From: Desulfobacula sp.
GTDB taxonomy: Bacteria; Desulfobacterota; Desulfobacteria; Desulfobacterales; Desulfobacteraceae
Assembly: GCF_030145145.1 (NCBI RefSeq)
Contig: NZ_JAQYWD010000009.1
Coordinates: 88,453 to 152,452, forward strand
Length of the DNA stretch: 64,000 bases
Direction of reading: 5' to 3'
In this document: positions 27,993 to 36,369 of the stretch, piece after piece
Position numbering within the stretch: the stretch's first letter is position 1
How the letters are laid out: the number at the start of each line of letters is the position of its first letter
Made by a program: the position numbers and the translations under genes
The notes under the pieces: generated by a model
What the model was told of the DNA's origin: nothing
Databases searched by the model: none
Seen by the model: only the letters and a program-made list of their open reading frames with translations

Positions 27993-29187
27993 TTTCCAGA
28001 TAGACCTCCTATGCCCCCAGTGCGGGGCTCCCGCTGTTTTAGAAGAGACACAAACCATAATAAAATGTGACTTCTGCAGAACCCGGAATATTCTTCATTC
28101 CCATCCCTATCCTTGTTTTTATATGGCACCCGGGCTTAAAAATCCTGCCGGTCTTTCCGTGGTTTATGTTCCCTATTGGCGGTTCAAGGGACTTGAATTC
28201 AGTCTGGGAGAAAAATCGCCGGGGTTCCGGGTTATGGATCGTTCCCATCTGGCCGTCGACAAGATTCGATTGCCACTGTCCATTGGACTGCGGTCCCAGA
28301 CCCAGACGCTGAAATTTATCCGGGAAAACCTTGTCGGGAAATTTTTGCCCCCCACCATTTCCCGGAAAGAGATGCTCCAGCAGATTGCCGGCACTGGAGA
28401 GAAAAAAATATATATTGGTGAGATTTTCAGCCTGATTTTCATGCCCTTTTTTCAGGATGCAGACATTCTGTATGACGGGTTATCCGGTAAAAAGCTTGCC
28501 ATAACAGCTTCAACGCTCATGGCAGATACGCCGGCACCGGTATATCGTCTTGAATATACACCCAGCCTGTGCCCGAACTGTGGATGGGATTTAAGGGGAG
28601 ACGCCGATTCCCTTGTTCTGCAGTGTAACCATTGCAATACGTTCTGGGTGATCCATCATAAAAAATTAATCAAGGTCAAGGGCATGTTTTTTGATTCATG
28701 TCCGGGTGCAGATCTGTGCCTGCCGTTCTGGCGGATGCAGATTGGCTTTAAAACCCTTGAGTGTGGCACCTATGCCCATTTGATCAAACTTGCCAATATC
28801 CCAGAATCCATCCAGGAGGAACATAAACATCAGGCTGTCTATTTTTATGTCCCGGCATTTAAAATTAATCCCAAATTGTTTTTAAGGATCGCCCGGCAAA
28901 CCACCCTGGCGCAGATTGAACCAACCCGGACAGATAAGATGCCCACAACCCAATTTTATCCGGCAACCTTACCCCTTGAGGAAGGCCTCCAGGCTGTTGT
29001 TCCTCTTCTCATGGACCTGTGTGCAAACAAAAAAGAAATATGGATACTCCTGGCAAAAGAAAAAGTGACACTAAACGCTTTCACTCTGGTGTATCTTCCA
29101 TTTCAAACATCCGGGAGCGAGTATGTTCAGGATACCCTTTGCTTTAGCCTTCCGAAAAACTCCCTCAAGTTTGGCCGCAGGTTATAG
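27970..29187 (+). CDS. Zinc-ribbon protein of unknown function paired with the SPFH gene
   Basis: The 405-residue protein has two zinc ribbons, one at the N-terminus (LLCPQCGAPAVLEE...IKCDFC) and one in the middle (LCPNCGWDLRGDADSLVLQCNHC near residue 200). Each is followed by a beta-rich domain with aromatic segments (VYVPYWRFKG, YFYVPAFKINP), which look like a tandem repeat of one unit; VYLPF recurs at the end. No membrane helix or enzyme motif is seen. The 23-base overlap with the SPFH/zinc-ribbon gene implies coupled translation and a shared complex. I do not recognise a named family. Confidence 0.7.
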   Translation: MAVVSGYNFQIDLLCPQCGAPAVLEETQTIIKCDFCRTRNILHSHPYPCFYMAPGLKNPAGLSVVYVPYWRFKGLEFSLGEKSPGFRVMDRSHLAVDKIRLPLSIGLRSQTQTLKFIRENLVGKFLPPTISRKEMLQQIAGTGEKKIYIGEIFSLIFMPFFQDADILYDGLSGKKLAITASTLMADTPAPVYRLEYTPSLCPNCGWDLRGDADSLVLQCNHCNTFWVIHHKKLIKVKGMFFDSCPGADLCLPFWRMQIGFKTLECGTYAHLIKLANIPESIQEEHKHQAVYFYVPAFKINPKLFLRIARQTTLAQIEPTRTDKMPTTQFYPATLPLEEGLQAVVPLLMDLCANKKEIWILLAKEKVTLNAFTLVYLPFQTSGSEYVQDTLCFSLPKNSLKFGRRL

Positions 29188-29272
29188 GGGATATAGTATT
29201 CCCCGTTATTTCCGGCGTTCTTCTGAATGGGGCATGCGTAATGGAATATCCGGAAATCCTGCAAGGATTATT

Positions 29273-29467
29273 TCACGTATCAGAATTTATCTGATACGTT
29301 CCATCCAACCGCTCCCACATCTGTTCCAGTTTTTTATCCAGGATCTCAACGGCTTCATCATAGTCATCCGGTGTTATTTTACCGGTTTTTAGTTTTGATT
29401 GAATAAAATACAATTCATTGTCATACCATTTGTCCGGATCAAAATTATATGTCATGTTGCTTAACAT
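29273..29467 (-). CDS. Small acidic protein of unknown function
   Basis: The frame gives 64 residues (MLSNMTYNFDPDKWYDNELYFIQ...), probably mostly helical, with LKTGKITPDDYDEAVEILDKKLEQMWERLDG resembling a helical hairpin. AAGGAG lies very close to the first ATG and about 15 bases from a second ATG at 29455, so the start is uncertain (64 or 60 residues). A perfect hairpin CGTATCAGA/TCTGATACG overlaps its last codons and probably ends transcripts here. Family not recognised. The 85 bases before it hold nothing clear. Confidence 0.6.
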   Translation of the reverse strand: MLSNMTYNFDPDKWYDNELYFIQSKLKTGKITPDDYDEAVEILDKKLEQMWERLDGTYQINSDT

Positions 29468-29675
29468 CTACTCCTTCATCAGGGAAGTTAAATTCGGTCT
29501 GTCTCATCCTTGAACAACGTATCAGAAAGCGGATATACTGAATATGGAACCGAGTTTACTATGGGTATATTGCACTGGGCAGGGGAGAAATTCAAGGGAA
29601 TTTAAATTGAGGAATACGAAATTTTTTGATAATTCAATAGGGAAGATTCGATTCATTTAAAACGACAGGAGATCC

Positions 29676-30215
29676 ATGACACTTTACGCATATAAAACCC
29701 ATCAGCCCAAACTCCACCCCACTGTTTATGTGGCACCAACCGCCCAAATCATTGGAAATGTCCATATTGGCAAACACGCTTCAATATGGTTCCAAACCGT
29801 CATTCGTGGTGATTTAGACAAAATCCGCATTGGTGCCATGACAAATATTCAAGATCTTTGTATGTGTCATGTGGATAAAAACATCCCATTGAACATTGGA
29901 AATCGTGTTACCATCGGTCACCGGGCTGTAATCCATGGCTGTACAATTGAAGATGATTGCCTCATCGGGATGGGCGCCATTGTCATGAATCAAGCGGTGA
30001 TCGGCAAAGGATCTGTGGTTGCTGCCGGTGCTGTTGTGCTGGAAAAAACAAGTATCCCGCCATATTCATTGGTAACGGGTTCGCCCGGAAAAGTTAAGAA
30101 AACATATGAAAATCTGGGGGAGCTTAAACAGAAAATGAGCATTATGTCGGAATCTTATGTGGACAGCGCCCGGAATTTCGGTTCAAGTGAAATATTTTAT
30201 CGGATAGAGGATTAA
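29676..30215 (+). CDS. Gamma-carbonic anhydrase-like hexapeptide-repeat protein
   Basis: The 179-residue protein is a left-handed beta helix: repeats such as IGNVHIGKHASIWF, IGNRVTIGHRAVIHG and IGMGAIVMNQAVIGKGSVVAAGAVV, followed by a C-terminal helix. The gamma-CA metal ligands appear as the His of CMCHVDK, HRAVIHG and the conserved RGDLDKIRIG segment. Family members (YrdA/PaaY/CaiE-like) may hydrate CO2 or act on CoA thioesters. CAGGAG precedes the ATG. It stands before the truncated hcp copy. Confidence 0.85.
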   Translation: MTLYAYKTHQPKLHPTVYVAPTAQIIGNVHIGKHASIWFQTVIRGDLDKIRIGAMTNIQDLCMCHVDKNIPLNIGNRVTIGHRAVIHGCTIEDDCLIGMGAIVMNQAVIGKGSVVAAGAVVLEKTSIPPYSLVTGSPGKVKKTYENLGELKQKMSIMSESYVDSARNFGSSEIFYRIED

Positions 30216-30245
30216 TATGCTCCCAAAACGGTTTACATGCACACA

Positions 30246-31041
30246 ATGCGGGAATTGTTGATCATTGGTCTCAAGGGGGTTGCCGCCTATGCTGACCATG
30301 CGGCCATTCTGGGAGTTGAAAAGGATGAAATTTATGATTTCCTGCTCAAAGCCCTGGCATCCACAACCGAAGATCTCAGCGTTGACGAGATGGTGGGTCT
30401 GGTAATGCAAACCGGTGAATGCGCTGTCACCGCCATGGCCACCCTGGATGAAGCCAACACCAAGGCCTATGGAAATCCTGAGATATCAGAAGTCAACATC
30501 GGTGTCAGTGACAAGCCGGGTATCCTGATCAGCGGTCATGATCTCAAGGACATGGAAGAGCTTTTAAAACAGACCGAAGGCACGGGGGTGGACGTTTACA
30601 CCCATGGTGAGGTGCTGCCGGCAAACGACTATCCGGCCTTTAAAAAATATGGTCCCCTCAAGGGCAACTACGGCAGCTCCTGGTGGAAACAGAACGAGGA
30701 TTTTGAGACCTTTAACGGTGCCATCCTCATGACCACCAACTGCATCATTCCCATTAAAAAGAACAACACCTACACGGATCGCATCTTTACCACCGGCGTG
30801 GTGGGATACCCTGGCTTAAGCCATGTTGCAGACAGACAGGATGGAAAAACCAAGGACTTTTCAGGGGTGATTGCCGTGGCCAAAAAATGTGAGTCCCCCC
30901 AGGAGATTGAAACCGGCACCATTGTTGGCGGATTTGCCCATAACCAGGTACTGGCCCTGGCCGACAAGGTGGTGGCGGCGGTTAAATCAGGCGCCGTGAA
31001 ACGATTTATTGTCATGGCCGGATGTGACGGCAGGCAAAAGG
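30246..31041 (+). pseudogene. Truncated copy of hybrid cluster protein (hcp), both ends missing
   Basis: The translated segment, from [11 protein letters not shown] to MAGCDGRQK, aligns without gaps to residues 142-405 of the complete Hcp encoded at 52182-53825, at roughly 80-85% identity by eye. It lacks the N-terminal four-cysteine cluster and the C-terminal cluster-binding region, keeping only Cys in NCIIP and AGCDG. After GRQK the frame runs into unrelated sequence that overlaps the end of the helicase gene at 31051. No start signal precedes it. Most likely a decayed internal remnant of a duplicated hcp; a functional short protein is unlikely. Confidence 0.85.
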
Positions 31042-31050
31042 GCAGGGGTG

Positions 31051-32286
31051 TTATTTTTTCTTTCGTTTTTTCTTTGTTTTTTCCCAGGCTTCCTGTTCTT
31101 TGATCAGGTCTTGAACGCTTTCTTTTTCATTGGAAAAAACGATAGTGTCGGCATAGTCTTGTTTGCTGACGGATAGCGGTTCAATGGGCTTGTTTAAGAA
31201 CAATTGAATGGCTTCCAGGCGGTCTTTTTCTTCGGTGCTGCAAAAGGAGAGGGCAATGCCTTTTTTAGTGCCCCTGCCGGTTCTTCCCACCCTGTGGACA
31301 TAATTTTCGCTTTTTTCAGGCAGATCATAGTTAATCACATAATGAACATCGGCAATATCAATGCCCCGGGCACTGACATCCGTGGCTATCAAAATATTCA
31401 TCTGGCCCTTTTTGAACCGGTTCATCACATCGGTCCGGTCCTTCTGGTCTTTTTCCCCATGAAGGGTTTCCGACGTGATATTTCCCCTTTCAAGGGCTTT
31501 GGCCACCCGTTCCGCCCGAACCCGGGTTCTGACAAAAACGATGATTCTGGCTTCTGGGTTGTCATTGATGAATCGTCGTAAAAAAAAGCGTTTGTCATCC
31601 ATTTCAACAAACACCACAAAATGGGATACATTTTTGGAGACCGGATCTTCCGGGGATATTTGAATTCGGATGGCTGAAGATTTTACCTGGGAAAATGCCA
31701 GTTTTTTGATCTCTTTATTAATAGTGGCAGAAAAAAACAGGGTCTGGTGCTTTTGGGGCAGTTTTCTTTTCACCGCGCTGATATCATCGATGAATCCAAG
31801 ATCCAGCATCTGGTCGGCTTCATCAAGAACAAGGGTGTCCACCCGTTTCAGGTTGATGGCCCCCTGGTGAATCAGGTCAAACATCCGTCCGGGTGTGGCC
31901 ACAATCACATCAATACCATCGGCCAGTTTTTTGATCTGGGGATCCTGTTCAACGCCTCCGAAAACCGCAATGGTTTTGACTTTGGTGTGTTTTGACAGTG
32001 CATCAAAGACACTGCCAATCTGGGCGGCCAGTTCCCTTGTGGGGACCATGACAATACACTGGATTCCCCAGGATCGCTTTGAACTTTTTGAGCGGTGGAT
32101 CTTGTCAATGATGGGAATGGCAAAGGCAGCTGTTTTCCCTGTGCCGGTCTGGGCAATGGCCAGGACATCTTCTCCTTTCATGATGGAGGGAATGGCTTTA
32201 TACTGGATGTCCGTGGGTCGCTGAAATCCGAGATCGGATAAATTTCTCTTTATATCTGACGATATATGGTATGTTTCAAATTTCAT
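31051..32286 (-). CDS. DEAD-box RNA helicase, RhlE-like
   Basis: The 411-residue helicase has all core motifs: Q motif (GFQRPTDIQ), [59 protein letters not shown] and HRVGRTGRG, ending in a short basic tail (KKKRKKK). It unwinds RNA duplexes, probably in ribosome assembly or mRNA decay. The Met at 32286 is chosen because the Q-motif helix then starts at residue 2 (MKFETYHIS); an upstream in-frame start adds 22 unrelated residues. It overlaps the reading frame of the hcp remnant at its 3' end. It is divergent from fetA. Confidence 0.93.
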   Translation of the reverse strand: MKFETYHISSDIKRNLSDLGFQRPTDIQYKAIPSIMKGEDVLAIAQTGTGKTAAFAIPIIDKIHRSKSSKRSWGIQCIVMVPTRELAAQIGSVFDALSKHTKVKTIAVFGGVEQDPQIKKLADGIDVIVATPGRMFDLIHQGAINLKRVDTLVLDEADQMLDLGFIDDISAVKRKLPQKHQTLFFSATINKEIKKLAFSQVKSSAIRIQISPEDPVSKNVSHFVVFVEMDDKRFFLRRFINDNPEARIIVFVRTRVRAERVAKALERGNITSETLHGEKDQKDRTDVMNRFKKGQMNILIATDVSARGIDIADVHYVINYDLPEKSENYVHRVGRTGRGTKKGIALSFCSTEEKDRLEAIQLFLNKPIEPLSVSKQDYADTIVFSNEKESVQDLIKEQEAWEKTKKKRKKK

Positions 32287-32466
32287 GGATGCTTTACACT
32301 GATTAAGGTTAAAATGCTTAAAATACAGCTTATTCTCATAAAAAACAACCACCTTCTGTCAAATATGGTGAAATGATTACATATCAGACAGAAAAAATAA
32401 ATATTTACAGCACTGCAGTTTTGTTTGTATCCTTTACAGGCTGATATTTTTCAGAAGGGATAGAAA

Positions 32467-33078
32467 ATGATCCAGATGAGTTCCGTAGACCTGAACCGGA
32501 AGGGGAAAAAGATTTTTTCCGATTTGAACCTGACCGTCATGAAAAACGAAAAAGTTTTAATCCAGGGAAAATCCGGAATTGGTAAAACAACCTTGTTTAA
32601 AGTTCTGCTGGGATTTGAAACCATTGATAAAGGCAGTGTGACGATTAACGGAAACCGGATTGATAAAGACCATATTCAAGACATCAGGGAACAATTGTTT
32701 TATTTGAGCCAGGATATTGATCTGAAAAATGATACCGTCGGCGCTCTTCTGGAAGAAATTTTCATCCAGAATCATAAAAAACCCCTGGAAAGCACCCGGC
32801 TAAATCAATTGATGGGGGTCTTTGAATTGAATGTCACGCTGCTGGAGCAGCAAGTCAAGGAGTTGTCCGGCGGTGAGCGCCAAAGGATCGGCCTGGTAAT
32901 CTGTTTTCTTCTGGACCGTCCGGTCTGGCTTCTGGATGAGCCGACCGCTTCGCTTGATGACATCATGAAAAAGAAAATAGCTGATTTAATCCTTGGTCAG
33001 GAAAAAACAATGATCATTGTTTCCCATGATGATGTCTGGAAAAATAATCCGGCTGTTAAAATAGAAAGGTGGATATAA
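32467..33078 (+). CDS. fetA: ABC transporter ATP-binding protein, FetA-like
   Basis: The 203-residue ATPase has Walker A GKSGIGKTT, Q-loop YLSQD, signature LSGGERQRIG, Walker B VWLLDEPTAS and the H-loop IIVSHDD. Its small size and the following UPF0014-type permease identify the FetAB system, which in E. coli exports iron and protects against peroxide. AAGGGA precedes the ATG. One base separates it from fetB. Confidence 0.85.
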   Translation: MIQMSSVDLNRKGKKIFSDLNLTVMKNEKVLIQGKSGIGKTTLFKVLLGFETIDKGSVTINGNRIDKDHIQDIREQLFYLSQDIDLKNDTVGALLEEIFIQNHKKPLESTRLNQLMGVFELNVTLLEQQVKELSGGERQRIGLVICFLLDRPVWLLDEPTASLDDIMKKKIADLILGQEKTMIIVSHDDVWKNNPAVKIERWI

Positions 33079-33079
33079 A

Positions 33080-33874
33080 TTGGGCGCCCAGGATCTTGGT
33101 GTTTTATCATTGGTATCTTTATTGGTTTTTCTTATCCCTGTTTTCTATATCAACAGGCGGGTAGGGCTCTTTATCGACAAAACCATTATTTTCTCCATTG
33201 TAAGGATGTGTATTCAATTGAGTTTTGTGGGGGTGTATCTTGAATTTCTATTCAAGTTTAACTCGCCGGTTTTAAATACGGTTTATCTGTTGATCATGAT
33301 AGCCATTGCGTGTCAGTCTATTTTGAAATCAAGCAACCTTAAAGTCAGAAAACTTTTTGTTCCCATGTTTTTTTCCCTGCTGATACCATTTGTCCTTATC
33401 CTGTTTTTCTTCAATGCCGTGGTGGTGAGAATCGATAACCTGTTTGAAGCAAAATACATGGTGCCGGTGGGGGGCATGCTGCTGGGAAACTGCCTGAGGA
33501 GTAGCATTGTCGGGCTCAATAGTTTTTACTCCGGAATAAAAAAGGAGGAGAAGGTATATCTGTATTCCCTGTCGTTATTGTGCTCTCGTATTCAGGCATT
33601 AAAACCCTATTTAAAGTCAAGCTTTCTGGCAGCCATCACACCGACCCTGGCATCCATGGCCACCATTGGTCTGGTCTCTCTGCCCGGGATGATGACCGGA
33701 CAGATCCTGGGGGGCTCCATTCCCATGGTGGCCATAAAATACCAGATTGCCATCATGTTCTCCATTTTTTATACGGAATACTTCAGCACGCTGCTGGCTA
33801 TCCTGTTTTCTTTAAAGGTTGGCTTCAATGACCTGGATGTGTTAAATCAGGACATTTTTGCTTCTAAGAATTAA
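33080..33874 (+). CDS. fetB: UPF0014-type ABC permease, FetB-like
   Basis: The 264-residue protein has about seven membrane helices and the UPF0014 hallmarks: RMCIQLSFVGVYLEFLF, VPVGGMLLGNCL and SLPGMMTGQILGGSIP, the last typical of YbbM/FetB. It forms the membrane half of the exporter. It starts with TTG one base after the fetA stop, with AAAGGTGG upstream. The metal substrate (iron) is inferred from the family. Confidence 0.85.
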   Translation: MGAQDLGVLSLVSLLVFLIPVFYINRRVGLFIDKTIIFSIVRMCIQLSFVGVYLEFLFKFNSPVLNTVYLLIMIAIACQSILKSSNLKVRKLFVPMFFSLLIPFVLILFFFNAVVVRIDNLFEAKYMVPVGGMLLGNCLRSSIVGLNSFYSGIKKEEKVYLYSLSLLCSRIQALKPYLKSSFLAAITPTLASMATIGLVSLPGMMTGQILGGSIPMVAIKYQIAIMFSIFYTEYFSTLLAILFSLKVGFNDLDVLNQDIFASKN

Positions 33875-33883
33875 AGGGAAAGA

Positions 33884-34480
33884 ATGACCTCAATTTATAT
33901 CGATATGGATGATGTATTGTCCGAGAGTAATCAGACCTTTTTGCAGATACTGGAAAGAGAGTTTGGGAAAAAGGTGGCCTATTCTCAAATCACAACCTTT
34001 GATTTACAGGCATCCTTTGGATTATCCGATGAAGAATATGCCCATTTTTTTGAGTGCATCCATGCACCGGACGAGATGATGCTGCATGCGCCGGTGACAG
34101 GTGCCAGAGAAACGCTCAAGCACTGGCAGGAGAACGGATACCGGATTTGTGTGTTAACCGGACGACCCCTTGATACCCGGGAGGTTTCTCTCGAGTGGCT
34201 GGCGCTTCATGAGATCACCCATGATTCCTTCGCCATTGTCAATAAATATGGGAGAGAGGCATCCAAAGGAGAACAGTCCCTCTCCCTTGAGATGCTTTCA
34301 ACCTGTTCTTTTGATCTTGCTGTGGAAGATTCAGGCCAAATGGCACGATTTTTAAGTGAACAGATGGGGGTGACCGTGGCATTGCTGGACAGGCCATGGA
34401 ATCGATCCATGTCATTTAACAGCAATGTGAAACGATGTGCGGATTGGACGGAAATTAAAAAAAATTTCGAAAGGCTATAG
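33884..34480 (+). CDS. HAD-superfamily phosphatase, 5'-nucleotidase (NT5C-like)
   Basis: The 198-residue protein begins TSIYIDMDDVLSESN: the HAD motif I DxDx(V), as in 5'(3')-deoxyribonucleotidases. Motif II is VLTGRPL and a later VEDSGQM matches motif IV. It probably dephosphorylates a nucleotide or similar small phosphoester. AAAGGGAAAG precedes the ATG. It lies nine bases after fetB and may be in the same transcript. Confidence 0.75.
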   Translation: MTSIYIDMDDVLSESNQTFLQILEREFGKKVAYSQITTFDLQASFGLSDEEYAHFFECIHAPDEMMLHAPVTGARETLKHWQENGYRICVLTGRPLDTREVSLEWLALHEITHDSFAIVNKYGREASKGEQSLSLEMLSTCSFDLAVEDSGQMARFLSEQMGVTVALLDRPWNRSMSFNSNVKRCADWTEIKKNFERL

Positions 34481-34567
34481 ACATATCCGTCCAGACGATC
34501 AATTTGAAGCGGGAAGGGTAAAGTTTTTTCTTGACACCGGGTTGGAATCCGTTTATTTTGTTTGAAC

Positions 34568-34733
34568 ATTCAGGTGCTGCGAGTGCAGTCAAAAGAGAAT
34601 CCTGTGAAAATCAGGAGCGGACCCGCCGCTGTAACCGGGTATGAACGTCACTGTTACCACTGTTTGATAAGTTGGATTTAACGGGAAGGAGTGATTAGTA
34701 AATTGATCCGGAAGTCAGAAAACCTGCCTGAAT
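34568..34733 (+). promoter_or_regulatory. Cobalamin (B12) riboswitch
   Basis: The core is recognisable: P1 closes by ATTCAGG (34568-34574) with CCTGAAT (34727-34733); inside are GTGCTGCGAGTGCAGTC, the AATCCTGTGAAAATCAGGAGC hairpin, GGACCCGCCGCTGTAACC and the 3' box AGTCAGAAAACCTGCC. It is followed by an intrinsic terminator at 34794, so B12 binding probably switches transcription termination. The first recognisable genes downstream are cobO-cobQ, more than 1 kb away. Confidence 0.9.
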
Positions 34734-34793
34734 ATTTGATCGATGTGCTTGCGAGGACTTGGGCAGATCATTAACATGTGGATAAAAACGGTT

Positions 34794-34826
34794 CCCATAT
34801 CAAAAGTGTTTTGATATGGGATTTTT
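34794..34826 (+). terminator. Riboswitch-linked intrinsic terminator
   Basis: CCCATATCAAAA and TTTTGATATGGG form a perfect 12-bp stem with a three-base loop, followed by ATTTTTTATT. It stands 61 bases after the B12 box and is the likely expression platform. Confidence 0.9.
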
Positions 34827-35096
34827 TATTTGCGTCTGGCCCTTCCCCGCGTTATGGTTATTCATATAGTGTAGGAAATGTTATGGGAAAATTTAATTTT
34901 ATCACACTGATTTTTTTTCCGGGCCGGGTTCTCTGTTCATATCTACGAACCATAGCAGCCATAGCTGTTATCACTTTCGACGCCACCGCACCTGATATGC
35001 GTCATTCCATAAATCGTATCATATGCAAGGGAGAATTGACGTTTGGGGAACGCAAAAGCCAGGGATTAATCCATATGATGGTTCAGCCGTTCCATC

Positions 35097-35112
35097 TGTT
35101 TCACATGGAACA
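35097..35112. promoter_or_regulatory. parS-like site 1
   Basis: TGTTTCACATGGAACA differs from the ParB target (TGTTTCACGTGAAACA type) by two bases, one of them a change commonly tolerated in bacterial parS. It lies 572 bases before a second, better site. Confidence 0.45.
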
Positions 35113-35290
35113 ATACCCGTTGAAATTGGCAATCCTTTATATGAAAGTCGTGCGCTAGGAGTGTTGAACGGTGAGAGGATATGCCTTTTTAATACCCATT
35201 CCTCACCGCTCATGACCTTCATGTTTTTTTGTGCCCGCCAGGGCATAAACGATAGTATGGCAAAGATTTGAGTATACCGGTTGCCATATC

Positions 35291-35340
35291 ACAAGGGAGA
35301 AAAGGATTTCTGGTGGTCCTTTTCTCCCTTGTTCTTGTTT
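35291..35340 (+). terminator. Strong terminator-type hairpin
   Basis: ACAAGGGAGAAAAGGA and its perfect complement at 35317-35332 form a 16-bp stem with a 10-base loop, followed by TCTTGTTTAT. It would end any transcript read from the riboswitch before cobO, so cobO-cobQ may use another promoter. Confidence 0.7.
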
Positions 35341-35387
35341 ATAGGCAGTGTTTGAAAGAAAACTCACCCATCTGCTGCGTTGCTGCA

Positions 35388-35435
35388 AAACTCTGAAATC
35401 CTCATGTACATTAGTACACTCCGGTTTCAGAGTTT
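35388..35435. repeat. Intergenic hairpin repeat-type sequence
   Basis: AAACTCTGAAA pairs with TTTCAGAGTTT around an inner GTACATTAGTAC-like arm, flanked by CTGCTGCGTTGCTGC on the left and CGCCTTGCAT on the right. This arrangement resembles a dispersed intergenic hairpin known from many Gram-negative genomes (from memory). No second copy was seen in this window. Confidence 0.55.
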
Positions 35436-35683
35436 CTTACGCCTTGCATATGGGCAACTTTTCATCCAAACACGGGTTTCCGTTCAGGCACTAGGTAGAA
35501 TTAAACCATTGACCCAGGGGGGGGATCATTTGGATAATTTCAGGCTCAAAATCCGAACAAAGGGAAAGGATATGAAGAAATATAGGAACGCGGTTGTTTT
35601 TGCCGGTCCGGGCCCGGGGACAATACCCCTGTCCCGTGGGTTCCTTAATGGGAATCGTTTTGTGTTCCCATTAGATCAAAGCA

Positions 35684-35697
35684 GTTTCACGTGAAAC
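35684..35697. promoter_or_regulatory. parS-like site 2 (perfect core palindrome)
   Basis: GTTTCACGTGAAAC is a perfect 14-bp palindrome identical to the core of the bacterial ParB-binding site parS; only the outermost bases (A and G) deviate. Together with 35097-35112 it makes a pair in otherwise gene-free DNA. Confidence 0.6.
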
Positions 35698-35856
35698 GCT
35701 AGTTTTGAAGGTCCGGGTCATGGCCATCCCTATCAGATGTACCACTGTTGGTAATCCGGGCACTTATGTCTTGGCAGATTTCGTCATTGTATTGTATAGT
35801 CCACATAGACAAACATACGCTATTAAACCAGGCAACATATTATTGGGAGATAAGAG

Positions 35857-36369
35857 ATGAAAGGATATATTCAAGTTTACACCGGCAATGGCAAAGGGAA
35901 AACAACCGCGAGTATAGGGCTTGCCCTCAGGGCTGCCGGTGCAGGCCTGTCCGTTTATATTGCTCAGTTCTTGAAAAAAGGGGATTATTCTGAAATCAAA
36001 GCCTTGTCCAGATTTGAGAATATCACAGTGGAACAATACGGCCTTGGAAAATTTGTAAAAGGGAGCCCTTCTGATGAAGATAGGGCAGCGGGTGCTGCAG
36101 GATATCAGAAATTATGTGAAATTTTAAGCCAGAACACCCATGATGTGGTCATTGCAGAAGAGGGAAATGTTGCGGTCATGTGCAACATTATAACGGAACA
36201 GGCCCTTCTGGCACTGATGGATATGAAACCCGATAATATTGAATTGATCATTACCGGGAGAGGTGCTACGCCAAAAGTAATTGAACGGGCAGACCTGGTG
36301 ACCGAAATGAAAGAAATCAAACATTATTACCATCAGGGCGTAACGGCAAGGGTTGGAATCGAAAAATGA
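35857..36369 (+). CDS. cobO: Cob(I)yrinic acid a,c-diamide adenosyltransferase
   Basis: The 170-residue protein is a CobO/CobA/BtuR-type adenosyltransferase that attaches the adenosyl group to the corrinoid cobalt. The P-loop GNGKGKTTA lies at residues 10-18; VVIAEEGN holds the Walker B-like acidic residues and ITGRGATPKVIERADLVTEMKEIKHYY is the family C-terminal signature. GGGAGATAAG precedes the ATG. It overlaps cobQ by four bases. Control by the upstream riboswitch is plausible but two terminators intervene. Confidence 0.94.
   Translation: MKGYIQVYTGNGKGKTTASIGLALRAAGAGLSVYIAQFLKKGDYSEIKALSRFENITVEQYGLGKFVKGSPSDEDRAAGAAGYQKLCEILSQNTHDVVIAEEGNVAVMCNIITEQALLALMDMKPDNIELIITGRGATPKVIERADLVTEMKEIKHYYHQGVTARVGIEK

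Larger units (their letters stand above)
34827..35856. other. About 1 kb without a recognisable gene between riboswitch and cobO
   Basis: Short frames exist on both strands, but none has a good start signal, recognisable motif or family. The segment holds two parS-like palindromes (35097 and 35684), a 16-bp terminator-type hairpin (35291-35332) and a repeat-type hairpin (35388-35435). It may be the eroded site of a former riboswitch-controlled gene, for example a corrinoid transporter. Confidence 0.6.

Noticed and set aside
34778..35271. Two overlapping frames (34778-35158 and 35023-35271) between the riboswitch and cobO
   Set aside because: One begins across the riboswitch terminator, neither has a good start or recognisable protein pattern, and they overlap in different frames.
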